Part shown: positions 11,359 through 24,725 of the stretch, one piece after another
Position numbering within the stretch: position 1 is the first letter of the stretch
How the letters are laid out: each line of letters begins with the position of its first letter
Source of the DNA: Cercis canadensis
Lineage: Eukaryota; Streptophyta; Magnoliopsida; Fabales; Fabaceae
Length of the DNA stretch: 64,000 nucleotides
Reading direction: 5' to 3'
Assembly (NCBI GenBank): GCA_003255065.1
Contig: QAOA01002417.1
Coordinates: forward strand, 2,117,846 to 2,181,845
Translations under genes and position numbers: made by a program
The notes under the pieces: generated by a model
The model's input: only the letters and a program-made list of their open reading frames with translations
Databases searched by the model: none
Told to the model about the DNA's origin: nothing

Positions 11359-14300
11359 GTTTTTGAAGAGAAGCTAATTTTGTGGCAGATATGTCGGTAA
11401 AGAATGCAGATCAAATTCAGCAGGTTGTCTATTTAAAGAACCTGCCTCCACTACTGCAACAAAATTTGGAAGGGTATGCTCAAGGGTGTAAGTGCAAAAG
11501 AGAAGAACTTTGAACGTGCTAATCTGAGTTGATGCTGTTATTTGTGATCATAGATTTGTGACTCGTTGAATTCTTCTTTATTATGACGCCATTGATGTAT
11601 TTTGACACTTTCTTTAGTATATCTAACATTTGGCTTTGCCTGAAATCCTAACTGCAGTAATGGCATCAGATCTGGAATCCTTGTATGCTATGTTGGTAGA
11701 TTTGGATCGTTTATTGATTGTTTAGATACAATTACTTCACGCTGATACAATTTTAATAAAGTGCCTCTTCTATCTGAAATTATTTACAAAATTCATTAAG
11801 TTGCTTCTAAAGGATGAAAATGACCAGTTCTTGGCATTGCATCCAATGCCTGCAAATGTATGATCTAGTGAATTATATGATGCTGAACAATCCAAAAAGA
11901 AGGGCTTATTCAATTGTCAAAATATTCGTAGAAATGCTATCATGCATGCTTCTTGATACTGTGTAATGATCCTCGTGAGTATCGGTCCATAAGTTTTTGA
12001 CAATTAAGTCCTATTATTTCTTGTCCTGTGAGAAAAAATTGGGAATTTGACGCAACGGTTTTGGAGACAGTACGATTTTGCTCGTCACATAAGGCTTTGT
12101 CCCCCGGATTTTATTTATTACTTGGCAGTCTGGCACTCACTGAAAGACCTTAGTTTTATTATTAGCTATTAGATACGGAAAATGTCATAACTAAATAAGC
12201 GACAGTTTTTTTTAAACTTTTTTAAGGAAAAATAAGCCACAGTTTTGCATCAAGGAAATATATTTTAGCGAAAACAAAAATCAAGAATATGAGTCAGCAG
12301 TCAATAGGTCCAAACTTTACTCAACTGTATTGTCATGGAGAAAACTTTTGCCAAGCCATAATTGGAAAAGTCACTGACGATTGCCGCTGAGCCACAAATG
12401 GAGAAGCATCCAAAATTGGTGGAGGTGAGACGAAATAGTTGGCAAGCTGCACATTAGCCAATGGGTCTATCTCCACATATCTGGCTGCGAAATGCAACTC
12501 CTACTACTCATTTTCCCCGCTATTCACATAACCCATATTAGCTTTGGTCACTAACCACAAACAGAATTAAGGTCAAGTAAATGAAATGAAAGGCACTTGA
12601 TATAAAGAGAATCATATCATGACTGTGACACTTGTGTAAATTTGAATAAGATAAAATCCCTATGAAGAAGAGTATCAACACAAACAGAGATCAGAGAAGA
12701 AGAAAGTTCTAATGAATGAATGATCTCAAATGTCAAAATCTTTTTCTCAATCTTGTGACTACTTTAAACCTAAGTTCCTTGGCTGTATCAACATACTTCA
12801 ATACATTAGCATATCTTTACCGTAGATTGTAAATCGGAAATTCGTATTAGGTAGATGAGTATATCTTTACTGTCAATAGTAGATATTTTCTAACCTCTTT
12901 TCCCTTATGTACACCGGCATATCTTACATGTGACTGTTGCATTTCAAGAAGGAACCTTGGCTTAAGCAAAATGACAGGGGAGAGATGGCTACTTCATTCT
13001 TCAATCTTACACGATTAGAGCACATCTAAGTTATTAATTAGTTAGGTAAAAAACATTACAAAGACAAGCAGTAAGACATTCCATAAGGCAAACTAGGTTG
13101 TGCAAACTGAGTAATGAAATACATGGTTTTGGATCTGAAGAATTAAATTGTGAGGTGGAATCAGTAGACAAGCAGCATTCTGAGCTGTTCATCTGTGGAT
13201 CCATCTCAGCAGTTGTCTAGCTGCCGCCTGACTAAACAGCTCTTACTTTATGGACCCCCGCTCAAGGCCACTCTACAGAATTAGAGAGGCCTACTATACA
13301 AGTGCATCAAAAACCCAAAATTCTGTTCTCTCATGCCAGAAAACACTGTTCCAGTAGTACCAATCAGCTTCAACCTTGACCATAATGGTTCAAACAGAAA
13401 TTTGTTGTATCTTTACCGCACGTAACGTTCTAGACACTTAACATAGACATTTAAAATCACCATTTGATGCAAAGGTTAATTTTTTTATCCCAAAACAAGC
13501 AAGCCGAATCTGGATATCTTTAGGTGACAACAAAAACAAAATAAACCATGTTAAGCAATTGTTTTGTTTTTAATCTGGGCACAAACTTAATAAACCAATA
13601 AAGGATGTTAAGAGAATAAATGTGTGATGGAATCAGTAGGCAAGTAGCAGATAAAGCCACTATAACCTGTGAATCCATCTCCAACCATCCAGTTGCAGAT
13701 GGTTGAACTACGTTTTGCTTTATGCACCTTGCTCAGGCCAAACTATCAACATCAGAGAGACGGCCCTTGATAGAAGTGCAATACCATATACCCAAAAATC
13801 CAATCCTTGAATTTATCAACTTCTAGATTCAGAAAATTGCACATACTTGGGGAGGAAAAAAAATGGTATACAAAAATTGAAAGTGGGGTGCGAGAGATAC
13901 TGACATTTCAAAGCTAGAAACTTTTCATAGCAGAGAGGCCAGCAAGTGAAAAGACTGCTTTACCCAAAGTAGAAAGTTGCCAATGAATATAAAGTGCAGC
14001 TCCATGGCCAAAAATAACCGAAAACGAAGGCGGAGTCAGATAATTTGCCGCTTCAGCATATAAAGTGCAGCTCAGGATTTTCTTCAGAAGACATCAATCC
14101 TAAATAGCGGATGATGCATCGGACCTCCGAGAAAGTTCCGAGGAAAATAAATAAAAAATTTAAAAAGAAAGTTTAGTGCAATGAGGCAAATTACACATAA
14201 TAGTCTAAAATTAAATGGAGTTATTTGTAATTTAATTTAACCTAAAAAAGTCCATAAGAGTATTTAAATATTGGCTGATTTATTTCATTCCACAATTCGT

Positions 14301-15208
14301 TTGAATATTACAAAGTCATCTACTTTCCTTAATTAGACATATGAGTCTAATAAATCAGAGGACACAAATTATTTTTATTGTTAATTCAGTATGTTGTATC
14401 GAATAATTAACCCCAAAAAATTACTCTCCTTTTTTCTTTAAGATATTAAAATTTTAAAACAGTGCTCTGATTGTAGCTTTGCATTTTATTTTATTTTATT
14501 TTTTTATGGTAAACGGTTTCGCTTCGGGTTGTTTAAGGCCATTCTCATAAAGCCACACTCATTTTTTTTTTTTTTTGATTTTTTNTTTTTTTTTGGTTTT
14601 TAACACATACTTAATGTACTCCTACAATGAATGAAAAGGGTCTAGAACAAGGAGTGAAGGACCTAGTCATAGAGCTATCAGAAAGCTGATAAGTTAATCA
14701 AGTATCTGAGCCCATGCTTACAAGAACACTTTCGACGTATCACAAGTATCTAAAAAGTGCCACATAAACAGGCAGTACTGGACTAATGGAGCATGAGAGA
14801 GAGGAAGGTCATAAACAAAGCACCCCAGAAAGAAGAAAAATGAATCTCTACTCTCTTTTTGACGATACTGCTCGGTTAAGAAACATACATTTACAAGGCT
14901 GAGCAGCAATCAATACACATAAAAATCTCCACCAGTCTAAGCTCTTTACAATTCTTCCATCCTACAACCAGGTCGATCCCTTTCTTGTCTTCTTATTTCC
15001 TAAATAATGTTCAATGGAATTTCTTTCTCTTTGAGCCTAGTTTGCGATGATGACAGGAATTTAAAAAGAAGAAAAAAGAAAAAAAACTGGAATACATTCC
15101 CAGAATTATCCCCAGTATATATCTCCAATGAACCCAGAAGATGTATCAGCTGGTCACATGATGATATGAAACGGGCTGCAGAGTAAATCTTTTAGGTATG
15201 ATATCCAG
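11359..15208. other. Spacer with diverged repeats, no clear gene
   Basis: The first 400 bases are probably the ankyrin gene 3' UTR, and the last 200-300 are the 3' UTR of the minus-strand TPR gene. Between them are repeated segments (13156-13327 with 13628-13806, and 13987-14002 with 14058-14073) and an exon-like minus-strand frame at 12333-12500. A one-base gap (N at 14585) lies in a T run. I cannot assemble a full gene. Confidence 0.45.
13156..13806. repeat. Diverged direct repeat with hairpin potential
   Basis: Two related segments of about 170-180 bases start at 13156 and 13628 (offset 472). Both begin TGGAATCAGTAG, continue with CAAG-AGCA, share a TGTG-ATCCATCTC core, then TTTATG-ACC and GCTCA-GGCCA. 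The first has an 8-bp inverted repeat (GAGCTGTT ... AACAGCTC); the second has AACCATC ... GATGGTT. Keeping a stem while changing its sequence could mean a structured RNA, but no known RNA family was recognised. Confidence 0.6.
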
Positions 15209-18200
15209 TCAAAGAATAGTGCTGAAACTTTCAATGGGATCAGATTCTTCAAGCATGGAAGCTGCTTGGAAGCAGTCAGCAGCATCGCCTATTCTGCCAT
15301 CATCCTTGTGAACCATTCCCAAATAATACCAAGCCATGCGGTTGGTGGGATCTATCCTAAGTGCATCACAAAGTAAGCTTCTTGCCACAGGCAAAGCCTG
15401 TGAACCCATTTTCAACAACAAAGCACCTAATAAATTCTTGTTTGGAACATAGCTTGGTTCAAGTAGTACAGCATTAATATAAGCAGCAATAGCTTCCTGA
15501 TTATGTCCTCGTCCTTCAGCCATAACACCTGGTAGAACCACACAGAAAAGTGTAAGATGTCTATCCTAGAGTAAGTTCCTTAAAACATCGATATCATACA
15601 AGCAGATAATCCTTTATAGTTTATTTCAAGCAGCTTTTAATAGGTTTATCCTCCAAGGATATTGCTTTACAGTCTTAAAAGTTTTAAGTTCATCATATGA
15701 GGATCCATGTATATGGCGTCAGTGGTGATTGCTGTCACAGTTGGACAGGAGCTTCTGCATGCCCAGGATTGAATCCTCAATCCAGGCTCCACTTGGCTAA
15801 AGTCTCAATTAGATCAACAATGCAGAAAGAAAACAAGGTTTGACATGCTAAAATAGAGAACTCTCTATAGGATAAAGGTCTTGTTATTACCTTCTGTGTG
15901 GAGTGCTGCCACCGAGTACTGCTTCAACTCTCTGGCCTTTTGCAAACATATTTCAGCATCCTTCCAATGAGAGAGGCTTGCATATAAATTTGCCAGACCA
16001 TGCCAAACATCAAATTCACTTACTTTATCATCCTCCACCTAAAACAAAGGGGCAATAAAAGAAATGTGTGATTGAATTTAGAATCAACAATTTATCAATT
16101 AAGACTTAAAAAGAGCCCCAGGAAGCAATGTAACATATCAATTAAGGAAAAATTAAGAGTATATTTTCTTTTTTCCCAATTATATAAAAATTTACTTTTA
16201 GCCACAGTAAAAGAAATAGAAAACAAGCACTTTCAATATAAAAAGAACATAAGAAGAATAATTATTGAAATTTCAGGAGCAAATAATCACGAAGACAACA
16301 GAAACCATCAGAGAAAAGAAATGACATCAAATGCATGTACAAAAATTCATTTTCTTTTGACTTCTCAAATGTTGTGGAAACCCATCAACTTCATGTTCAT
16401 CACTGGTCTTTTCTACCAAAACGATGAAGATTTTATCTTTGAAGTTTTATTAGAAAATAGGGCTTTGTACAGAGCAGTCATCTACCATTCTCAAAATTGA
16501 AGAACTCTTCTTTCTGCAATTTTTGGTTGGTAATAACATCATGCTCCTTTTGGTTTCCCCAAAATGTCAGATCTGTGACAACACACAACTTAATGTTGGA
16601 ATATCTGCTTCCTTTTTTTATAACGAGGGAAATCAAGGGCATTGGATTGACAACAAATTTAGGCAAAATCCACTTCCATCATCATTAATCGTTAGCAGCT
16701 AGTAGAAGATAAGGTAAAGCTATATCACCATTTTAAAACGTGACCACACAATTGATTTTTCTTTTTTTAAAAAAAGAAAGAACATAAACCAGTTTAGTTT
16801 ACCATTTTTACATCTAATTGATGTGGTAGGCTGATATTAAATGAAGTCCTGAAATAAGAAAAGAATGCAAATTGCAGAATCTTACCTGTGAAGTATTTCT
16901 GAGAGGCCCAAAGGATTTCCTCTGGGCTTGAACCAATGCAAGGAGGTACCGGAAGGTTTCAATAGCGTCCATTGGTCGTGACTGGGAAATCTTCAGTTTT
17001 GCTTTCAGCCTAAGCAGTGGCCCTTGCTCCCATTTTGCAGTCTCATCTAATGCAGCATCTGTCACCACTTCAGCCTCTGAAAATCTTTGTTGAGCAGACA
17101 AAACCAGAGCAAGCAGCCTCCAACCTTTCAATATAGAGCCACCTGTTTCATCAAAGAACTGCTTTGCATACCGCAAAGCAGCAGTCAAATTCCGGTGCTC
17201 TGCATATTGAACAGCCAACTCAAAAATCAGATCAGAGTTGTTTTGTTCCAATCCAATTGCCTCCTCCAGTGATTTCAGAGCTTTGGACTGAAGATTAGAT
17301 CTCTCAAAGTCAGAGGAAGCAACCTTAGCTTGCTTTCCTAGACAAAGTCCCAACATCCGAAGACCCACACCTTTCAAATGCTCATGCAGGCCCTGACAAT
17401 TACTGATGGCCCTCTCTGCATACCCGACTCCCTCAGCAGCAAGATAAGGATCCTCACTGCAGATCCTGGCAGCCAATAATAATGGCATGAGGTCATCTGG
17501 TCGTTCATGTTTGTGCAAAGATTTCCTCAGTAGATTCAAAGCACTTTTGTTTTGTCCAGCTCCACTATGACATAAAGCTAAAGAATTCCAACGGTCAATA
17601 CGATGATATACACCAGGCATTAACTCTTCCAGTTGCTTTGCTAAAACACAAGTTTGGCCACAGATGGAGAGTGCAAAATTCAGGTGTTCCATCACTGAAG
17701 GATCCCATTTGGTCTTACCAAGGCAAAACTTCCTCATAAGAATCATCAGAAGAAGAATTGCCTCTTCCAGATTATTTTTAGGTACATAAGACCCATCAAT
17801 CTGAACTGCTAAACTGGGTGCGCTAGCCTCCACCCCACTGTACAGCAAAAACACAACAAACCCTTTCTGAATTCTAGCACAGCAATCATTATCAAGGTTC
17901 CATTGACTAAGGAGGGCACGCCTATAAGCAGACATAGCCTCATGATAGCAACTGGACTGCTTCCAAAGCTCTGGAAGTAGCTCTACAGCATGGCTGACTA
18001 TCTCCTGCAATTTATTGTCCACTTGAATATCAGGTATACCCTGATAAAATATCTTCTCCACAGCATCAAGAACACTTTTGCATTCATGAGCAGCTTCTGC
18101 AGAATCCATTAAACAAGCATTTTAATGCATTCAATCTGAATGAAATAAATAAATATTAAAGGTGTAGGGGGATTCATTCCGAGTAGGGAAGAAAGTGAAC

Positions 18201-18987
18201 AAGACACCAATAAATAACTTCGAAAACCATATTAAATACCAGTTAACTTCCCCAGCTTCTGTAGAGACTTGGCTTTTAAGTAGATGGCTTCAAGGACCAA
18301 ACTAGCAGCATGTTGTGAGACTGAGGGAGGTGATTCACTTCGAGTGCGACCTTTCTTGGTGTTGGATGGTTTTTCAGAAAGGGAAGGTTGTAACCGCTGT
18401 ATGGCAGCTTGGAGGTCGATCCCCTCAAACACACGAAGAGCACCTTCAACATTACCTCTCTGATACTCCAACTTCCCAAGAAGAGCTCGTGCTTCCTATA
18501 AAAGTAACCACATAGCTTGATACATCACCTGATGGTGTTATATTAACATGGCAGCTTACTCCAAAATTGGGATAATAAGACAACACAATGCAGTTTAGAT
18601 GGTTAGTTCTAATAATGACTCATAGTAACTAGCTGCATTCAGAAAAGGCACAAATAAATAAGTTTTCACAAGTGAAGCAAGTATAGTTGCAACTTAACAG
18701 TTGGAAAGGACGGGGTGATAGGATTAATTTCTCCAGCATCTGAAAGAAAAGAATGCTTGCAACAAAATAATGCTAGGCACAAATAACAAACTATTTGATG
18801 TCCATCAAGGGTCAGGCTACATTAACAAACAAACCTCAAAGTTGAGTGATAACCCCTCTCGCAAAGAAGCTTCTGCCTCTAGAATATTTCCTTCGTCTAG
18901 CTTTGCTTCAACTTCTGCTGTTTTCATGTAAGTTCCATTTGCACAGACCTCTCGAACCGACGTGTCCTCATGCTCACTGGACTCCAT
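15209..18987 (-). CDS. NPGR1: NPGR1-type calmodulin-binding TPR protein
   Basis: Five coding exons on the minus strand: 18987-18835, 18495-18240, 18096-16886, 16038-15891 and 15528-15209, giving 695 aa. It belongs to the plant No Pollen Germination family, which are TPR proteins that bind calmodulin. The founding member NPG1 is needed for pollen germination, and the family has been linked to recruiting phosphatidylinositol 4-kinase and pectate lyase-like proteins. Signatures: EARALLGKLEYQRGNVEGAL near residue 55, the SVSQHAASLVLEAIYLKAKS helix pair, HAVELLPELWK, YRRALLSQWNLDNDCCARIQ, a long TPR solenoid from about 140 to 545, and a closing TPR (AWYYLGMVHKDDGRIGDAAD). The ATG at 18109 is in intron sequence. 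A 5' UTR intron is likely (acceptor at 19004-19005, donor at 19481-19482). Closest by recollection to NPGR1 rather than NPG1 or NPGR2. Confidence 0.92.
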
Positions 18988-19483
18988 GACATCTCCTCAC
19001 CACCTACATACACCCAAACCTTTCCTCGTGAGTTTCCCTTTCTTTATCCCTGTAGATTCATTACTACATAGTTCAAAAAATTTAAACAAAACCCACGTAT
19101 ACTGTTGCTGAAAATGTAAGAATAAAAACAAATTGCAATTCCGAAACAGACATTTCGGCCGGCGGGTGATCAAACCCAAGGAAGCCCACCTGGAATGCAT
19201 TCCAGGATTTTACCCGACCAAAACGACGTCATTTCCTACGACATTGCCAGAAACGGATCCAGACAATGTGTATATGATTCGACAGCTTTTCAAATGCCGT
19301 CTGAGATTGATGTATTATTTTCCGTTTAATCTGACTAAACTCAATGAAGGGGTCAAAAGAACCAAACTTTCAGAGTTAAATTCAACATAGTATATAAGAA
19401 GGATCGAAAAAAAACAGTTACAGATCCAGGAACCCAGCTGAGAAAAAGACGAACGATAAGAAAAATACGATCTTCAACTTACC

Positions 19484-21184
19484 AAAGCAGCAAAGCCTCG
19501 GAACAATGGTGAGAGATACAACAATCAACTCAAATGCGATCTTTCAGGCTTTGCATTTCGAATTTGAAATTCGTGTTTGTTTTCTGTCACCAGATTTTCT
19601 CGGCATTTGATCAAATTCGGCTCCTACTGGCCCCGGTTTCCCGATCCCGCAGATCAGTGAGTTTATTTTGTCTTTTCCATAAAAATAAATACAAAAATGG
19701 AGGGTGGTCAACCGCTACACTACAAAACACTACAAATCTGCTATCATGTTGTTAAGAATTTAGATTATGCGTTTTCTTATTTGTATTTTGTATTTTAGTC
19801 GTCTCGTTTTTTGTTTTTCGACTGTCCAGTGGTATTTCGGGTGGACCGTACGAAGGACCTTGGGTCTTCTCTTCTGGTCTAACCGCAGAGTCCAATGAAT
19901 ATTTGACTGAACAATGGATTTTTTTTTTTTTTATGTGATGGAAATTTTCTTTTTTGTTGTTACTACTAAAGTTCAATGGAGTTGTATTATCAATTCTTTT
20001 CACAGCAAAAAGAACACTCTCTATTTAAACATTTAGTTCACATCAAATATGATTTGCCAAACGAACTTTTTCTCGAAAGTGACTTAGGAAGTGATTTTAT
20101 ATTTATATTTTGATTAAATTATGGATTATACCTTTTAAACATTTTATGAAATTACAAAAATGGTTCTTATTTTATACTTAAAAATATGATAACACCCCTT
20201 TTTCATATGATATTAATTATTAAATAATAAAAATGATTTTGCATAAGTTTAAGTCTCTATCACTTAATTTTTAATTATAAAATTTAACTTTATTTATTTA
20301 ATAATAAATATAAAAAGTGTTGTAATTTTACAATAGTCTATTATGCACATGTGATTTCCTTCTCTTTTGAAATATAATAATCCAATCACTTTAAATAATA
20401 ATTATCTATTATTCTAATTTTTTTATTAGAGGCCACAACTTTCTCTCCCATTGTCTCACATTACTTGATCTTGATAAAATTTGAGCAAAAAATACATATA
20501 AATATGTAAGTTTATTTTACATACTTATGAACAATTGCTAGAAATTTTTTTTTTTTTTTTTTTTAAACACCTTTTATTTTTATTTTTTTAATACTTTTGT
20601 CTATGAATTTAAATTTAAACATGAAACATATAAACTCTCCGGACACCGGTGGATAACCAAAAAAAAAAGGTCGTTTAGTCTATTTTCATTTATTTTAAAA
20701 ATCCTAAATATTTATAAATTATGAATGGAACTTTCAGATTATTATTTTATTATTAGTTTCTTTTTCAACAAATGTAGGTAATAAAATTTTTAATTGAAAA
20801 ACTATTCTGTATTCACATATCTAACTTTTTCTTTTGCATGAATCAAGAAATGTATATAGACACTAATTATTCCCATGAATATTAACATTGCTTCAAAAGC
20901 TGCCTTTTTTTTAGAAAGTTATTGAGCATATGGTAAGAAGTTGCAACTTACAAGTGCCTAATTTTTATTTTTTTTAATTTGTGCAAGTGCCTAATTAATT
21001 TAGAAAAGAAAAAGAAAGAAAGAAAGAAAAAAGTAGTGCTAAGTTGCAAGTGCCAACTGGGCAAAGTCGTGTAAGTAACTCCGCAATGGGGATAAACAGA
21101 AAAGGAAACATCGAAAAATCTATAGGGGTTGTTGCTAAGTGCTAAACCGTGTATCTTGCCCTCACGCTTTCAGATACTTCGGCC
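19484..21184. other. AT-rich spacer between divergent genes
   Basis: This separates the 5' end of NPGR1 (-) from CLPP4 (+). It contains T runs at about 19919-19932 and 20548-20564 and a (GAAA)n-like patch near 21005-21030. I found no exon or clear mobile element. The last 100 bases are presumably the CLPP4 promoter and 5' UTR. Confidence 0.4.
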
Positions 21185-24100
21185 ATGGATTTGCTCTCAA
21201 TCTCCCCCTCTCACCTCTCTACTTCATTTTCCTCTCGCAGGCTTTCTCTTTCTCTCTCAAAACCATCCCATTCTTCATTCAACCCTCAAATCTCTATCCC
21301 CTCACGCTCCCATCATCCCAGAACCTCACTCAGGTGCGCGCAAACCACCTCACCAAAACCCTCCAAAAACCTAAACTTTGGTCCTGAATCTCAAAACCCC
21401 AATGTTAATATTCAATTATCTTCGCCTCAGACGCCTGGTACGGCCATGAGGGGCGCCGAAGCTGATGCCATGGGGCTATTGCTTAGGGAAAGGATCGTGT
21501 TCTTAGGGAGTAGTATCGACGACTTTGTTGCTGATGCAATTATCAGTCAGTTGTTGCTTTTGGATGCTCAAGACTCCACTAAAGATATCAGAGTCTTCAT
21601 TAATTCGCCTGGTGGCTCCCTAAGGTAAGACTTTGATGCCTTGTTTAATCATCGTTTGGTTTCTGACAAATGCTACAGAATAACATGATTTATGAAAAGG
21701 GGTTAAAGATGAGTTTTTTATATGGTGGATTAGGAGGAGAAGATAAAGGCAAAATAAAAAACAGGAGCATGGAAAAAAAAAATTCTAACACTTGCCGAAC
21801 CCAATAGTTGTTTGAAGCTGTGCTGGGAGAAAGGAAGAAGAGAATTTATCCTATATCTTCTGGCCTTGTAATGAGAAAACTTTGTAGTTATTTGTGGAGT
21901 GAAGTACTGTCTTCTCAATTCCAATATGTTTTAGAATTTTCTGTTGGCAGTTCTGTTTAACTGTACCCTAAGATAGCAATAACTATCTTAAAAGCAAATA
22001 CTATCCGTTAGAAGACAAGAGGAACTGTCTCAAGCAGGGGAGTTTCATGTTAGAGTTAATTCCCGAAAGTTTAAATATGTCTCATTTAAAACAATGCATA
22101 ATTAGATAGTTTAGAAAGACAGGAGTAAAGGAAGGGTCAATGAAGTGTTTTTGCTAGTTAAAAGTTGTCCGGGTTTGATTCATTTGCAGACTTACTTTTA
22201 GTTTGTGGAGATAATGTAGTAGATGACCAGCACAGGTGATAGGTGATATTACTTGAAGAGTTGAAGTGCTGAATAAAGTGACTAGAAAGAAAAGAAAAGG
22301 CTAGTTCAAGCAGTATTGTTTGAATAAGCAAGAGTTCTTCTCCTCTCTTTACCTAGTTTAACTTGGGATAATAATTACTTTATATGTTATGGATTCCTGT
22401 AGAATATTTGGCATATGAACCCTCCATTGGAGGTTTAACAATGAAGTTCCTTTTATTTGGTTGTTACCTTTTTACATGACTTATATAATTCTGAGTTCTT
22501 GATGATATTCCACCTATAGTTCAAACCTCAAACTGGTAATTGGCAAAATGGTTTCGGAAACCCACACATTTTTTCTTGACAAAGACTGACGTGCTTGTTT
22601 ATATTTTTATGAGAAGAATTTACCGGAAAACTGGTACAGTACACTTTTTTTGAGCTAATTAATTTTTCTTTCTTTTCAGTTTTGCTTTGTATTTTTGATC
22701 TTGTAGGAAAATCTCTTCCTCTGATTCTCTTCTATCAATGGCTTCTTCTTTTATTAAAAGAGAAGACAAATAAAGTAAATAGAAAAGAATGCATAACGGG
22801 TATCTGCTGATCTTGAAAGAAAAGACTCATTTGCTTTAACTAACTTGAAAGCATACCTAGGGACTTATATGCTTTAAGGTGCTGAATGCATCGGTCTACT
22901 TTGTTGTTGTAATGTTAGTGTCAATATTCTATAATGTGATATATATGTTTGCTGAAAACAAATTCATCTAAATTTACTTGTGTTGGGGAAGAAAAGGAAA
23001 GAAAGATCTAAGTATAACTAATAAACTTCTTCTGGGTGAGACATGAAGTAATCCTATTGGTCATTTATCCTTTTTATCTTGTTCTTTATACCTCTTTTAA
23101 TAATTTCACTAAAAAATTCAAACCAATTTAAGTACAAATCCATTTTCATGTGATAGATAATAAACTTAAACAGCCAAACGTCAGCACTTTCTTAATGACC
23201 CACTTATTACCTGGGGTTCTATTGAAGAATAGAAAGCTACTCCTTAAAATATCTTGTAACCATCCCTTAGTTGTTTCATTCCATAAAGCATTTAACAATA
23301 CTATGAATGATATTCTTCAATTCTTATATTAACACTTTCAGAAATGAATCCTGAATTTAATGCCTTTAGCCATCAAGATTGACCAGTTTAAGATTGCAGT
23401 TTGTGGAGGACCCAAGTCCTGGTCTGGTATGGATAGGGTGCTCTTTGTGATGGGGGGATGTTGAAACCACCAAATTTTAGAGATATCCTACATTATGGGA
23501 GTTAGCTTTGAAATTACTACATGATTATTGACTTAGGAGTGCTCAGATCGGAGAATATGTAGATTTAACCTGAGATTTGAGTTGCAGGTTGCAAGAAGTT
23601 TCCATTTATAATGGGGAATGAGACACAACATTTGGGATAGGTCAGGAATCAATTAGGTTTGACTATAACTTAAGCCATAGATTGGCCGCATTGGCACCTA
23701 AGATTCTAGAGGTATATCTAATTAAATACTTAGAATTAATGGGAATTTTTACAGGATCCATGCACCAATATTATAGCTATTTGATTCTTTCTTTCCTTTG
23801 GTTTGTTGTGGTTGGTTAATTTGCACTATATGTGATATACATGTGCTGATTTCTATGCTCTTCAAGATTTCTAGAACTCACATGATTCATCCTCTTCAAG
23901 CTGTTAATTTGTCACCTTCATTTTACAATGGCAAATGACTGTTCTTGTGTTGCTTCTACACTTTTTGGGTCAGATTGCTAAAGATGATTTGATCAAGATT
24001 TATTTGTTCTCTCTTTCAGTCTAACGTAATTTATGGTCAATATATCTATCATAGATGCTGCTAGTTAGATTAACTGATTATGTTTTTAATTTACTAAATC

Positions 24101-24725
24101 GAGTCATGTTTCTTGTAGTGCATTTTTCTTCGCTTTGTTGCTCCTCTCTGCATGGTGTGTATTTGGTTGCTTTTTCTGTTCAGTTGATGTCTTAAATCTC
24201 TTTTGGCAGCTGATTTGCTTTTGATGTTATTATTTATGTAGTGCTACAATGGCTATCTATGATGTGGTACAGCTTGTGAGGGCTGATGTATCCACGGTCG
24301 CACTCGGCATTGCAGCATCAACAGCTTCCATTATCCTTGGTGGTGGCACAAAAGGCAAGCGTCTTGCTATGCCCAACACACGGATTATGATACATCAACC
24401 TCTTGGAGGTGCAAGCGGTCAAGCTATAGACGTAGAAATTCAAGCTCGAGAGGTTATGCACAATAAGAATAATGTTACAAGAATTATATCAGGTTTCACT
24501 GGTCGATCATTTGAACAAGTCCAGAAAGATATTGACAGGGATCGTTACATGTCTCCAATTGAAGCAGTCGAATATGGAATAATTGATGGCGTAATTGATA
24601 GAGATAGCATTATTCCTCTGGAGCCAGTACCAGAAAGGGTGAAATCAGCACTGAATTATGAGGAAATAAGTAAAGACCCAAGGAAATTTTTGACCCCAGA
24701 TGTTCCTGATGATGAGATATACTAG
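21185..24725 (+). CDS. CLPP4: Chloroplast Clp protease proteolytic subunit 4
   Basis: Two exons, 21185-21624 and 24242-24725, separated by a 2.6-kb intron, give 307 aa. It is a serine protease subunit of the plastid Clp core; with other ClpP/ClpR subunits it forms the double ring that degrades stromal proteins delivered by ClpC chaperones. The first 60 residues are rich in Ser and Pro with few acidic residues, as in a chloroplast transit peptide. The catalytic triad is intact: Ser173 (GIAASTAS), His198 (MIHQPLGG) and Asp247 (DRDRYMS), with the same spacing as in E. coli ClpP. The splice rebuilds [16 protein letters not shown]. The C-terminal extension to DVPDDEIY and the [19 protein letters not shown] opening are typical of ClpP4. 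The start is ATG 21185; an in-frame GTG upstream at 21149 is not needed. Confidence 0.96.

Noticed and set aside
10968..11414. 148-codon minus-strand frame rich in Ser and Phe
   Set aside because: It is the antisense shadow of the ankyrin exon 2.
16072..16500. 142-codon plus-strand frame
   Set aside because: It is antisense to an intron of NPGR1, AT-rich and without any recognisable motif.
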